From assembly GCA_947259105.1 (NCBI GenBank), contig CAMYKU010000019.1:1-53655 (forward strand): 53,655 nucleotides of DNA, in the 5' to 3' direction. This DNA comes from an uncultured Alphaproteobacteria bacterium (lineage in GTDB: Bacteria; Pseudomonadota; Alphaproteobacteria; UBA8366; JADFVY01). Both the position numbers and the translations under genes were made by a program. Each line of letters opens with the position of its first letter. Positions within the stretch are counted from its first letter, which is position 1. Positions 1 through 10,680 of the stretch are shown in pieces. A model generated the notes under the pieces. It was not told the origin of the DNA and searched no databases. It saw only the letters and a list, made by a program, of their open reading frames with translations.

Positions 1-35
1 TGCCCGCGATCCACGCCCTCAACAAAACGCTTCAT
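1..35 (-). CDS. 5' end of a probable IS1182-type transposase (partial)
   Basis: Only the first eleven codons are in the window, reading MKRFVEGVDRG from an ATG at 33-35. A strong GGAGG ribosome site lies 6-7 bases upstream. IS1182-family transposases commonly begin with MKRF-(V/I)-EG-x-DR followed by a Q-S-T-L segment, so the first residues fit that family, but eleven residues are thin evidence. The rest of the gene lies left of the window. I could not define a terminal inverted repeat in 36-106. Confidence 0.4.
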   Translation of the reverse strand, partial: MKRFVEGVDRG

Positions 36-106
36 CAAATCCTCCCGCCAAAGCACGGGAGAATCATAGCATGGCGAGCGTTTTTACACAGCCTGGGTCG
101 GGTCGC
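36..106. other. Short gap between probable transposase start and membrane protein gene
   Basis: It holds the ribosome site of the leftward partial gene and a weak inverted repeat (CTCCCG near 47 and CGGGAG near 57). If the leftward gene is an IS transposase, one end of the element should lie here, but I see no clear terminal repeat or target duplication. Confidence 0.3.
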
Positions 107-616
107 TCATTGGTCCCCGTCCGATGTATCGGCTGCCGGGCCAGGCCCGGCACATAGCCGGGTGGCGGCCTTTGAGGCAGTCATCACCGCACCGATCAAA
201 ATTGCGTACGCAGGCAGCATAAGGCCGATCTGGGTCAGGATTCCCGCCTCCGCGTCCAGCCAGGGGCGCAGGATGACCAGCGCGAGCAGTTGGGACGGAA
301 TCGCCGCCGCCAGGACCGCAACACAGATCAACAGGAAACAGCGTCGGTGGCCGGGCTGGTCGAGATCCAAACTCTCGCTTGGCCCATCCAGAACAAGCAT
401 CGGCACGAGAAATGCGCCGAAATCCACGGCGAACACACGCTGTTCAGCGGTAATCCCGAAGAGATGGGTGGATAGCCATTGCGATGCGATGCTGGCGACA
501 CCGCCGACCACACAGGAAACAATAACGGCCCAAAGGCGCGTCGGCCGCCGTCTGTGTTCGCCGACATCGCTCCGGCCGGGAGGCCCGACGCTCGTATGTT
601 CGTCTTTCCCTTCCAT
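107..616 (-). CDS. Small integral membrane protein, function unknown
   Basis: A 169-residue protein with a charged N-terminus (about residues 1-27) and about four hydrophobic segments near residues 28-50, 60-78, 92-116 and 126-148. It ends in a short polar tail. I do not recognise a family. It lies 34 bases downstream of the frameshifted lipocalin-like gene on the same strand, so the two may have formed one transcript. The ATG has no strong ribosome site. Topology is a prediction by eye. Confidence 0.5.
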   Translation of the reverse strand: MEGKDEHTSVGPPGRSDVGEHRRRPTRLWAVIVSCVVGGVASIASQWLSTHLFGITAEQRVFAVDFGAFLVPMLVLDGPSESLDLDQPGHRRCFLLICVAVLAAAIPSQLLALVILRPWLDAEAGILTQIGLMLPAYAILIGAVMTASKAATRLCAGPGPAADTSDGDQ

Positions 617-650
617 GCCGCCATTGTTGCTGCGGGGGATTGCGGAAGGG

Positions 651-1072
651 TTAAGAGGCCCGCCGCCAGGTCACGCGGGCCATCACGGTGCGGCCATCGA
701 ACTCCATGGGGGCGCTGAGCCGCAGGCTGCCGGCATCGGGGAACTCGAAGCTCCGGTGCTGCTCGCTCCCGGCCCAGTTGGGCACCGAGCAGACCTCCAG
801 CCGGTGGATCATCGTCCCGCCGCTGACCTCCCAGCGGCCGGAATAGGCGACGTGGCCGGAAAACGCCTCGGCCCGCTCGGCCGCGCCGCCGCCGAACAGC
901 GCACCGGTGGACAGCGGCGATCCACCCGCATGATATGGACGAACATGTAGCCGTCCGGCGCGTAATGGAGCAGGCCGAGCGGCGCGCGGCCGACCGGATG
1001 GCTGACCGCGCCGGCCTCGTCCCGGTTCTCCCAGGACTGGAGCCGCCAGGTCCCGAAAAAGCGCTCATCCAT
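651..1072 (-). pseudogene. Lipocalin-like domain protein, frameshifted
   Basis: Read from the ATG at 1070-1072, the first part gives MDERFFGTWRLQSWENRDE, then G-L-L-H-Y and DGYMFVHIMR, the usual opening of the small lipocalin-like (Lipocalin_5 type) proteins. Near plus-strand 905-925 the frame breaks. Shifting by one base restores a sensible sequence (STGALFGGG, then SGRWEVSGGTMIHRLEVC, then FEFPDAGSLRLSAP) up to a TAA at 651-653. The two halves together make a protein of about 140 residues, the normal size for the family. This is either a true single-base frameshift or a sequencing error. Role in the cell is unknown. Confidence 0.6.
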
Positions 1073-1376
1073 CGGCCCGTATCCCAGTGTGGTAATCGCC
1101 GGACGGCCGTCGGACAGCAGGGGATGCGCGCCGAACGGCCAAAATCTGCGACATCCCGCCGCATATAAGTGCCGGAAAAACCATAAATAAAATCCGGGAA
1201 TTGATCTGGATCAATGTTCATACACGAACCGGAGCGTAGAAAGAACTCCTCTAACCCTCTCTTACCCGCCAAAACTAACCGGGGAATGGTACCAACCATT
1301 CCCCGGGCGTTTTTTTTGGGCCGATGCGCGGCCCTGGCAGGGGCGTGATGACCGGTTTCCGACGGTTTGCCGGCCC
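1073..1376. other. Intergenic region between gcvP end and lipocalin-like gene
   Basis: No gene is supported here. It holds the promoter side of the lipocalin-like gene, including an AT-richer stretch at 1160-1225, and the strong hairpin at 1279-1317 listed separately. The frame before the lipocalin ATG stays open for some codons, but no better start codon was found. Confidence 0.4.
1279..1317 (-). terminator. Rho-independent terminator, probably bidirectional
   Basis: A perfect 12-bp stem (1279-1290 with 1295-1306) closes a four-base ACCA loop. On the plus strand it is followed by a run of eight T (1310-1317). On the minus strand it is followed by TTAGTTTT. It lies about 60 bases past the gcvP stop, so it most likely ends the gcv transcript; the T run on both sides suggests it works in both directions. 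Confidence 0.75.
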
Positions 1377-4289
<2,913 letters not shown>

Positions 4290-4324
4290 CGTTCTAACTC
4301 CAGATAAATCGGATCGGCTTCCGA

Positions 4325-4434
4325 GCGACCTCATACTTCGAGACGCCCCTGCGGGGCTCCTCAGCATGAGGAAACAAGCGATAGAGCCTCATACTGAGGA
4401 GGGCCATCAGGCCCGTCTCGAAGTATGAGGTCGC
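4325..4434. repeat. Palindromic intergenic repeat, family B copy 1
   Basis: Two perfect 21-base inverted arms (4325-4345 and 4414-4434; key core CTCATACTTCGAGACG) enclose smaller inverted pieces (CTCCTCAGCATGAGG-like). A second copy lies at 32291-32399 with nearly identical arms and a different middle. It fills the gcvT-gcvP gap, where gcvH would often be. It would fold into a long hairpin in the gcv transcript. Confidence 0.85.
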
Positions 4435-4459
4435 GCCGTCGTTCAAGGTCGAATACATG

Positions 4460-5596
4460 CTAGCCCCGGTAATAGCGCTGCTCGACAAACGGCATCCGCG
4501 CCACCGTAACCGGCAACGCCTTGCCGCGCACGATGGCATTTAGCCGCGTGCCGGCGGCGGCGTGTTCGGCGGCGACGTATCCCATCGCCACCGGGCCCTC
4601 GACCGTGGGCCCGAATCCGCCGCTGGTCACCCGTCCGACCGCCGTTCCGGTTTCGTCCGTCAATTCCGCGCCCTCGCGCACCGGGGCCCGCCCCTCGGGA
4701 CGCAGGCCGACGCGCCGGCGCGCCGGCCCGTCGCGCATCTCGGCGTCGACGATGTCCGCCCCGGGGTAGCCGAATTCCCGTGCGCCGCCGCGCCGCCGGA
4801 CCTTCTGGATGGCCCAGGTCAGCCCCGCCTGGACCGGTGTCGTGGTCTCGTCGATGTCGTGGCCGTACAGGCACAGCCCGGCTTCGAGGCGCAGGGAATC
4901 GCGCGCGCCGAGGCCGATCGGCGCGACCTCGTCGCGGGCCAGCAGCTGCCGGGCGACATGATCGGCCGCATCGGCAGGCACCGAGAGCTCGAACCCGTCC
5001 TCGCCGGTGTAGCCTGAGCGGGTGACGAAACAGTCGGCGCCGAACAGCTCCGCGCTGGTAGCAGTCATGAAATGCATCCCTTCGGTCCGGGGGGCGACCG
5101 CGGCCATGATCGCGCCGGCGGCCGGCCCCTGCAGCGCCAGCAGGGCGCGGTCGGCCAGCTCCTCGATCTCGCAGCGATCCGCCACGTGTGCGCGCAGATG
5201 GGCCAGATCCTGCGACTTGCAGGCGGCGTTGACGACCAGGAACAGGTGGTCCCCGGCGTTGGTGACCATCAAATCGTCGCGGATTCCGCCTTGCGTGTTG
5301 GTGAACAGCGCGTAGCGCAGCCGGCCCGCGCCGAGATCGACGACATCGACCGGGACCAGCGTCTCGAGCGCCGCCGCCGCGTCCGCGCCGCGCAGCCGCA
5401 CCTGGCCCATGTGCGAGACGTCGAACAGGCCGGCCGCGGTGCGGACATGCCTGTGTTCCTCGAGTATTCCGGTGAACTGGACCGGCATTTCGTAACCCGC
5501 GAAGGGCACGATACGCGCCCCGAGCTCGACGTGAAGATCGTAAAGCGGCGTGCGCGCCAGCGTGTCCGTATCGGCCGTTCCCGTTTCACTCGACAT
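4460..5596 (-). CDS. gcvT: Aminomethyltransferase, T protein of glycine cleavage
   Basis: A 378-residue folate enzyme that releases ammonia from the aminomethyl-lipoyl H protein and forms methylene-tetrahydrofolate. Family marks visible are LYDLHVELGARIVPFAGYEM with VQFTGILEEHRHVR near the N-terminus, DVSHMGQVRLRG, RSGYTGEDGFELSVP in the middle, and GLGARDSLRLEAGLCLYGHD with the W-A-I-Q-K segment after it. Length is normal. It is the first gene of the gcvT-gcvP unit. A palindrome at 5681-5698 lies about 85 bases before its start and is shared with the sdaA control region. Confidence 0.95.
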   Translation of the reverse strand: MSSETGTADTDTLARTPLYDLHVELGARIVPFAGYEMPVQFTGILEEHRHVRTAAGLFDVSHMGQVRLRGADAAAALETLVPVDVVDLGAGRLRYALFTNTQGGIRDDLMVTNAGDHLFLVVNAACKSQDLAHLRAHVADRCEIEELADRALLALQGPAAGAIMAAVAPRTEGMHFMTATSAELFGADCFVTRSGYTGEDGFELSVPADAADHVARQLLARDEVAPIGLGARDSLRLEAGLCLYGHDIDETTTPVQAGLTWAIQKVRRRGGAREFGYPGADIVDAEMRDGPARRRVGLRPEGRAPVREGAELTDETGTAVGRVTSGGFGPTVEGPVAMGYVAAEHAAAGTRLNAIVRGKALPVTVARMPFVEQRYYRG

Positions 5597-5680
5597 GGAT
5601 GTGTTCCATTTGCTGATTCACATGATGCGCGGGACTTCGCCGGGCGTTGCCGGCGGCCGGATCGTCGCGTCGGGCGTCGA

Positions 5681-5698
5681 TGTTTCTTATACGAAACA
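5681..5698. promoter_or_regulatory. Candidate operator upstream of gcvT (TTTC-N6-GAAAC palindrome)
   Basis: TGTTTC, six bases TTATAC, then GAAACA form a perfect 6+6 inverted repeat. The same ATxTTTC-N6-GAAACA(C/T) pattern occurs at 6516-6535 between the XRE-cupin gene and sdaA. Two copies placed before functionally linked genes, next to a regulator gene, make this a likely binding site for the XRE-cupin protein. The link to that protein is inference. Confidence 0.55.
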
Positions 5699-5805
5699 CG
5701 ACCTCCGTACAAGACCCCACGCCCGTATTTCCAGCCGCTTCGGGTAGGTTCGCGCCCACACGAACGGGGCTTGCTCCGGCCGCGTCTTCGGGCGACCCTT
5801 CCCCC

Positions 5806-6426
5806 TCAACCGGTTGAAACCCAGAGGATAAGAGCATCCTCGTCGCCGACCGAGACGCAGGCGTGGCCCATGTCGCTGTCATAGTAGACGCTGTCGCCGG
5901 CAGCGAGGACGACCGGCTCGTAGAATTCGGTATAGAAGGCGACGCTGCCCTCGAGGACATAAAGGAACTCCTCCCCCGGATGCCGCACCCAGCTGGAAAA
6001 CGCATCGAACGAACGGGCGCGCACCCGCGTCTTGAACGGGATCATCTTCCGTTTCGCGAGCTCGACGCTCAGCAGCTCATGCTCGTAGGTCGCGGTAACC
6101 CGCGGCCTTCCCTCGCCTTCACGCGTGACCGTGCGCCGGCCCGTCGCGCCGCTCGGCTCGGCCGCCTCGAACAGCTGCGGCAGTTCGATCTCGAGCCCCG
6201 CCGCGAGCTTCTGCACGACCTCGAAGGTCGGCGACATCTGCTCGTTTTCGATCTTCGAGAGGGTCGAGCGGGCCAGCCCCGTCCGCCGGCTCGCCTCCTC
6301 CAGCGTCCAGCTGTTGCGGCGGCGGATCTCGCGGATCCGTTCACCCAGCTTGAGCGGCTGAACCTTGAGCGGCCCGCTGCCCGAAGCGGCGCGCATCATC
6401 CGCCCGCCGTCGCCATTCCGGTTCAT
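5806..6426 (-). CDS. XRE-family regulator with C-terminal cupin domain
   Basis: A 206-residue predicted transcription factor. The helix-turn-helix is near residues 26-80 (LGERIREIRRRNSWTLEEAS, then TGLARSTLSKIENEQMSPTF). The C-terminal cupin near residues 125-205 shows GEEFLYVLEGSVAFYTEF and LAAGDSVYYDSDMGHAC. Such proteins sense small metabolites with the cupin part. I start at the ATG at 6424-6426, with GAGG nine bases upstream; a TTG further up (6466-6468) keeps the frame open but has no such support. It is divergent from sdaA and followed by gcvT on the same strand, so it probably controls serine and glycine breakdown. The ligand is not known from sequence. Confidence 0.88.
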   Translation of the reverse strand: MNRNGDGGRMMRAASGSGPLKVQPLKLGERIREIRRRNSWTLEEASRRTGLARSTLSKIENEQMSPTFEVVQKLAAGLEIELPQLFEAAEPSGATGRRTVTREGEGRPRVTATYEHELLSVELAKRKMIPFKTRVRARSFDAFSSWVRHPGEEFLYVLEGSVAFYTEFYEPVVLAAGDSVYYDSDMGHACVSVGDEDALILWVSTG

Positions 6427-6515
6427 CCACAACCGCCTCGGCGCGGCCAGGACGCCTGCACGGGACAATGTTCCACGATCATAAACATGGCTTTCGATTG
6501 TACCGATATTAGCGT

Positions 6516-6535
6516 ATATTTCCTATCGGAAACAT
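6516..6535. promoter_or_regulatory. Candidate operator in the XRE-cupin / sdaA control region
   Basis: ATATTTCC-TATC-GGAAACAT is an 8+8 inverted repeat with one mismatch. It matches the gcvT upstream palindrome in the TTTC-N6-GAAACA core. It lies 46 bases before the sdaA ATG and about 90 bases before the regulator start, so one bound dimer could act on both promoters. Confidence 0.55.
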
Positions 6536-6581
6536 GCGAAGTTGTCCATACACTTGTCGCGGCCGACAGAGAGAGACCTCA

Positions 6582-7964
6582 ATGAGTCTGAGCATTTTCG
6601 ATCTGTTCAAGATCGGTATCGGCCCGTCCAGTTCGCATACGGTCGGGCCGATGTGGGCCGGCAACCGGTTCCTGCTGGAACTGGAGTCGCGGAACCTGAT
6701 CGACGCGACCGAAGCCGTCGAAGTCGGCCTGTACGGCTCGCTCGCGCTGACCGGCCACGGCCATGCGACGGACAAGGCGATCATCCTGGGCCTGCTTGGG
6801 GAAACCCCCGACAAGGTCGATCCCGACGAAGCCGATGGACTGTTTGCGTCGGTGCGCGAGAGCGGAACGCTGCGTCTGTTCGGGCGCAAGCCGATCCCGT
6901 TCCGTGAATCGGAGCACCTGGTGTTTCACTACGAGGCGCTGCTGCCCAAGCATTCCAACGGGATGCGTTTCACCGCCAGGGACTCCGCCGGCCGGGCGAT
7001 CCACGAGGAAACCTATTACTCGGTCGGCGGCGGGTTCGTGGTGAGCGACGCCGAAGCCGAAGCCGGCGACGACGATCCCGGCCGCAACGTCGCCCTGCCC
7101 TATCCGTTCGAATCCGGCGACGAGCTGCTGGCGATCGGCCGCGACACCGGCAAGACGATCGCCGGCATCGTTATCGAGAACGAGAAGACCTGGCGCGGCG
7201 AGGAGGAAATCTTCGACGGGATGCGGAATATCTGGGCGGCGATGGAGGGCAGTATCCGCCGGGGATGCCAACAGGACGGCATCCTGCCCGGCAGCCTCAA
7301 GGTCAAGCGCCGCGCCGCCTGCCTGTACCGCGAGCTCGCGGAACGGCCCGAGGCCTCGCTGAAGGACCACCTCGCGGTGCTCGACTGGGTGAACCTCTAT
7401 GCGCTGGCGGTCAACGAGGAAAACGCCGCCGGCGGCCGCGTGGTGACCGCCCCGACCAACGGCGCCGCCGGCGTGATCCCGGCCGTCGTCGCCTATTACG
7501 ACCGCTGCGTCGCGGCGTCGAGCCAGGACGGAATCATGACCTTCCTCGCCACCGCCGCCGCGATCGGCATGCTGTACAAGAAGAACGCCTCGATCTCGGC
7601 GGCCGAGGTCGGCTGCCAGGGCGAGGTCGGCGTCGCCTGCTCGATGGCCGCAGCGGGGCTGACCGCGGCGCTGGGCGGCAGCAACGAGCAGATCGAGAAC
7701 GCCGCGGAGATCGGCATGGAGCACAATCTGGGACTGACCTGCGATCCGATCGGTGGCCTCGTGCAGATCCCCTGCATCGAGCGCAACACCATGGGCGCGG
7801 TCAAGGCGATCAACGCCGCGCGGCTGGCGCTGAAGGGCGACGGCACCCACTTCGTCTCGCTCGACGAGGTGATCGAGACCATGCACCAGACCGGCAAGGA
7901 CATGCAGGCCAAGTACAAGGAGACCTCCCAGGGCGGCCTTGCCGTCAACGTGGTGGAGTGCTGA
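6582..7964 (+). CDS. sdaA: L-serine ammonia-lyase, iron-sulfur type
   Basis: A 460-residue single-chain L-serine dehydratase, converting serine to pyruvate and ammonia. The N-terminal (beta) part carries [19 protein letters not shown]. The C-terminal (alpha) part carries the catalytic cluster ligands C345, C387 and C398 by my count; the spacing of 42 and 11 residues matches the known [4Fe-4S] enzymes. [15 protein letters not shown] and the [19 protein letters not shown] stretch are also typical. I start at the ATG at 6582 after GAGAGAGACC; an upstream in-frame ATG at 6534 lies inside the operator region. With gcvT and gcvP it forms a glycine-serine to pyruvate or one-carbon route. Confidence 0.95.
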   Translation: MSLSIFDLFKIGIGPSSSHTVGPMWAGNRFLLELESRNLIDATEAVEVGLYGSLALTGHGHATDKAIILGLLGETPDKVDPDEADGLFASVRESGTLRLFGRKPIPFRESEHLVFHYEALLPKHSNGMRFTARDSAGRAIHEETYYSVGGGFVVSDAEAEAGDDDPGRNVALPYPFESGDELLAIGRDTGKTIAGIVIENEKTWRGEEEIFDGMRNIWAAMEGSIRRGCQQDGILPGSLKVKRRAACLYRELAERPEASLKDHLAVLDWVNLYALAVNEENAAGGRVVTAPTNGAAGVIPAVVAYYDRCVAASSQDGIMTFLATAAAIGMLYKKNASISAAEVGCQGEVGVACSMAAAGLTAALGGSNEQIENAAEIGMEHNLGLTCDPIGGLVQIPCIERNTMGAVKAINAARLALKGDGTHFVSLDEVIETMHQTGKDMQAKYKETSQGGLAVNVVEC

Positions 7965-8316
7965 GCGGCAGTGGCCTCGTTCCTGGGACCTTTGAGCAAA
8001 GCGTAAAGTCGTCGTTGCGAGACGCATCGCGGCGAAGCAATCCAGATTACGCCGCCAGCCTGGATTGCCGCGGCGCTGCGCGCCTCGCAATGACGACCCT
8101 TTGTTCCGTGCGAAGGCCTCAAGGGTGAGGTCGAGCCGGCGATTTTCGGGTTTCGGCGTTTACCCTGTTTTTCGGGAGATTCTTCCCGGTTTTCACAACA
8201 AACGTCCAAGTGTAGAATCCGATTCTGATCGAAAATCGGAAGTAAAGATATTTAATATCTGTCTCAATATCCCCATATATAGATTGTTATCGTGAAAACC
8301 AAATGGGGGTGGACTA
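7965..8316. other. Intergenic region between sdaA and the HflC-like gene
   Basis: It holds the family A repeat (8008-8097) and then an AT-rich stretch (about 8205-8310) that contrasts with the GC-rich surroundings and probably carries the promoter of the next gene. No gene is supported. Confidence 0.4.
8008..8097. repeat. Palindromic intergenic repeat, family A copy 1
   Basis: Outer arms read GTCGTCGTTGCGAG and CTCGCAATGACGAC, with an inner pair GAAGCAATCCAG and CTGGATTGCCGCGG. Two more copies lie at 17661-17744 and 32187-32270. The outer arms and the AATCCAG/CTGGATT inner arms are conserved while the central loop differs. Confidence 0.85.
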
Positions 8317-9213
8317 ATGATAAATATAAAAACTGCTATCGTTGCGGTAATGTTCATCGCAATTGGCGCTCTTGTTGCATCTAACCTCTTCATTATTGAT
8401 GAAGGGGACAGGGGTATCGTACTTCGACTTGGAAAAATCAACCGGGTTCTGCAACCCGGCTTCCACGTCAAATATCCCTTCGCCGAGGATCTCGTGAAAT
8501 TCTCGATCCGCACCCAGAAGATCAGCTACGAGGGCGTCGATGCTTATACGTCCGACAACCAGGTGGTCACCTCGACGCTGCTGATCGCCTATCACCTGGA
8601 TCCGGAGCAACTCGAGCGCATCTACCGGCAGTACGGCCGCGATTTCGAGCAGCGGCTGATGCGTGAACTGGCGATCGGCACCTTCCGCTCGGTGATGGGC
8701 GACGTGAACACGATCAAGCTGGCCAGCGAGCGCACCGAGATCGCAGTGTTGGCGCAGGATCGTCTGACCGAATTGCTGGCACCCTATGGCGCGATCGTCG
8801 ACGACGCCAAGCTGTACGACCTGAAATACTCGGACAGCTTCGAGGAGAAGATCGAGCGCGCGGCGCTGGAGAAGGCCGAGGTCGAACGTGCCGAGCAGGT
8901 CCGCCGGCGCACCGAGAAGGAGGCCGAGGCGCGCATCATCGAGGCCCAGGGCGAGGCGCAGGCCCGGCGCGAGCGCGCCGACGCCAACTACTACGAACTG
9001 CAGCAGCAGGGTCTGGGCGAGGCGGAGAAGATCCGCGCCGTCGGCGACGCCGAGGCGGAGCGCCTGAAGGCCCGCGCCGAGGTGATCCGGCAGAACCCGG
9101 AGCTGGTGGCGCTGATCCGCGCCGAGGCCGCGCTCAACTGGGACGGCAAGCTGCCGGAGCGGATGTTCCCGACCACGGCCCTGCCGCTCCTGAACCTGGA
9201 TGCAGCCAACTAG
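8317..9213 (+). CDS. SPFH/band 7 membrane protein, HflC-like
   Basis: A 298-residue protein with one N-terminal membrane segment (about residues 5-24), then IIDEGDRGIVLRLGKINRV and PGFHVKYPF, the HflC/prohibitin opening, an SPFH domain to about residue 190 and a long charged alpha-helical part rich in E, A and R (about 190-250). HflC normally pairs with HflK and restrains the FtsH protease, but no hflK is adjacent, so this may be a stand-alone band 7 protein. GGGGGTGG precedes the ATG. The first 30 codons are richer in A and T than the rest. Confidence 0.85.
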   Translation: MINIKTAIVAVMFIAIGALVASNLFIIDEGDRGIVLRLGKINRVLQPGFHVKYPFAEDLVKFSIRTQKISYEGVDAYTSDNQVVTSTLLIAYHLDPEQLERIYRQYGRDFEQRLMRELAIGTFRSVMGDVNTIKLASERTEIAVLAQDRLTELLAPYGAIVDDAKLYDLKYSDSFEEKIERAALEKAEVERAEQVRRRTEKEAEARIIEAQGEAQARRERADANYYELQQQGLGEAEKIRAVGDAEAERLKARAEVIRQNPELVALIRAEAALNWDGKLPERMFPTTALPLLNLDAAN

Positions 9214-9236
9214 CGTACGACTGGAGGGGGAGGACG

Positions 9237-9262
9237 AGCCCCGGCCCGAGAGGGTCGGGGCT
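9237..9262. terminator. Possible hairpin terminator between convergent genes
   Basis: AGCCCCGGCCC, a GAGA loop and GGGTCGGGGCT form an 11-bp stem with one G-U pair. It lies 24 bases past the stop of the HflC-like gene. The following T run is weak (CCATTT), so efficient termination is uncertain. Confidence 0.4.
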
Positions 9263-9316
9263 CCATTTCCGTATCAGGTGCCGGTCACGGCCCTGAATAC
9301 AAATGTTGTTCCCGTG

Positions 9317-9940
9317 CTATTCCGGATATTCGACCAGGCCGCTGCCGCGCAGGCGCGCAGCCGCCATCCCGATCCAGGTCAGCGCCAACGCCGTTCCCGC
9401 GAGTGCGCCGGCAAAGAAATACAGTCCGGGCTCGCTCGTGGCGCTGGCAAGCTTGTGCGCCTTGATTGAAAGCACGACCAGCGCGACCACCAGCACATCG
9501 ACCATCGACCACTTGCTGAGCCATTCAAGGCGGCGCAGGCGGGTGTCGAACCGTTCGTCGTAGATGCTGATGCGGCGCCACAGCCGATAGGCCTCGAACT
9601 GCTTCAGGACCGGAAACAGGACCGTGAACACCAGGACCACGGCGGCAAGCATGAATTCATCCGTTTTCCACAGCGTATAGATGCCACGCGCGAGGGAAAT
9701 CTGATCGGTGAACATGAAGAGCTTTTTGACCCGTAGCACCGGCAAGACAATCCCGGCGATCAGCGCCAAGAACGAGAAAAACAGCAGCGGCCCGATCAGC
9801 CCATCCCACCAGCGGCCCCGGTCGGCGATCGAATTGCGGACCCGCCGGCCGAGAACCAGCGACAGCAACCATCCCGGCAGGCTCAGCACGGCCATGATCG
9901 CGCGAAACACAGGCCGTCCGGTCTTGTCGGTCTTTGCCAC
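9317..9940 (-). CDS. PqiA-domain integral membrane protein
   Basis: A 207-residue protein with about four membrane segments. The segment KWSMVDVLVVALVVLSIKAH followed by a P-G-L-Y-F-F motif is characteristic of the paraquat-inducible protein A family. PqiA proteins work with MCE-type proteins in lipid transport between membranes, but no pqiB or mce gene is next to it. The start is GTG at 9938-9940, preceded by AAGGA about nine bases upstream. It is convergent with the HflC-like gene. Confidence 0.75.
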   Translation of the reverse strand: MAKTDKTGRPVFRAIMAVLSLPGWLLSLVLGRRVRNSIADRGRWWDGLIGPLLFFSFLALIAGIVLPVLRVKKLFMFTDQISLARGIYTLWKTDEFMLAAVVLVFTVLFPVLKQFEAYRLWRRISIYDERFDTRLRRLEWLSKWSMVDVLVVALVVLSIKAHKLASATSEPGLYFFAGALAGTALALTWIGMAAARLRGSGLVEYPE

Positions 9941-10142
9941 AACCGTTTCCTTCGTGTTTCTATTCGACTCGTGACAGCTTGCGTTTTCATTCTATGCGAA
10001 GTCTCATTCGGAATTCTTAAAAAGTCCCCGGCGACATGAATGGAAGATCCGGACTTCCGACCGGCCCACAATCTTCGCGGCGGGGAGCGAGCCGCGACGC
10101 CCGACAGTGGCTGCGACGCGTGCGAGGTCATTGCAAACATTA

Positions 10143-10182
10143 TGGAAGCAATGGCGACCCCGTGGAAGCAATGGCGACCCCG
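10143..10182. repeat. Tandem 20-bp direct repeat at the 3' end of tRNA-Arg
   Basis: TGGAAGCAATGGCGACCCCG occurs twice in a row (10143-10162 and 10163-10182). The second copy contains the last eleven bases of the tRNA-Arg gene, CCA included. The first copy therefore leaves a free duplicate of the tRNA 3' end just downstream of the gene. Confidence 0.85.
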
Positions 10183-10248
10183 ACAGGACTCGAACCTGTA
10201 ACCTGCGGATTAGAAGTCCGCTGCTCTATCCGGTTGAGCTACGGGGCC
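10172..10248 (-). tRNA. tRNA-Arg (anticodon UCU)
   Basis: On the minus strand a 77-base cloverleaf begins GGCCCCGTAGCTCAACCGG. The anticodon loop reads CTTCTAA with anticodon TCT. The T arm is GGTTCGAGTCC, and the 3' CCA is encoded. The acceptor stem pairs GGCCCCG with CGGGGTC. Confidence 0.95.
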
Positions 10249-10263
10249 GGCGCCCGGACGGCT

Positions 10264-10569
10264 TCAATGCGTCCAGGGTTGCAGGCGGTGATACGCGAAA
10301 TTGTCGGAGTACGTTTTCGACCGCACTCTGCGCTCCTTCGGCCGCGTCAGGCTGTACTCGTAGCCGTGCCGTTCCGCATAGGCGACCGCGTCCTCGGCGC
10401 TGGCGAAGCGGAGGCGGACCTGCCGGTCCGTATCGCCGGAGCCGTTCCAGCCGATCAGCGGGTCAGGCCGCACCGGGTCGGTCGGCTCGAATTCCAGAAT
10501 CCAGTTCTGTATCTTGGCGCGGCCCGACTGCATCGCGGTCTTGGCCGGCCTGAAGATGCGAACACGCAT
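10264..10569 (-). CDS. NDUFS4-like complex I accessory subunit
   Basis: A 101-residue protein beginning MRVRIFRPAKTAMQSGRAK, followed by WILEFEP, DPLIGWNGSGDT and FASAEDAVAYAERHGYEYSL. These match the ETC complex I subunit (18-kDa, NDUFS4) family, which in alphaproteobacteria is a small accessory subunit of NADH dehydrogenase on the cytoplasmic arm. GGAG lies eight to nine bases before the ATG at 10567-10569. The open frame continues upstream through the tRNA-Pro gene, which rules out a longer protein. It sits alone between two tRNA genes, away from any nuo operon. Confidence 0.85.
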   Translation of the reverse strand: MRVRIFRPAKTAMQSGRAKIQNWILEFEPTDPVRPDPLIGWNGSGDTDRQVRLRFASAEDAVAYAERHGYEYSLTRPKERRVRSKTYSDNFAYHRLQPWTH

Positions 10570-10603
10570 ATGTTCCGCTCCACTATTCCCTGCAACGCGT
10601 ATC

Positions 10604-10680
10604 TGGTCGGGGTGACTGGATTCGAACCAGCGACATCCTGCTCCCAAAGCAGGCACTCTACCAGACTGAGCTACACCCCG
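10604..10680 (-). tRNA. tRNA-Pro (anticodon UGG)
   Basis: On the minus strand a 77-base cloverleaf begins CGGGGTGTAGCTCAGTCTGG. The anticodon loop is TTTGGGA with anticodon TGG. The T arm is GGTTCGAATCC and the 3' CCA is encoded. It lies 34 bases before the NDUFS4-like gene, so the two could share a transcript. Confidence 0.95.

Noticed and set aside
328..1299. Long minus-strand frame spanning the lipocalin-like and membrane protein genes
   Set aside because: Its product is arginine-rich and unlike any family; the lipocalin-like motifs are in the other two frames.
5597..5805. Glycine riboswitch before gcvT
   Set aside because: I looked for the conserved GGAGAG-type cores of a glycine aptamer and found none. 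The palindrome at 5681-5698 explains the region better as an operator.
10143..10182. CRISPR array
   Set aside because: Only two direct units with no spacer; it is a tandem duplicate of a tRNA end. No other array-like pattern was seen in the window.
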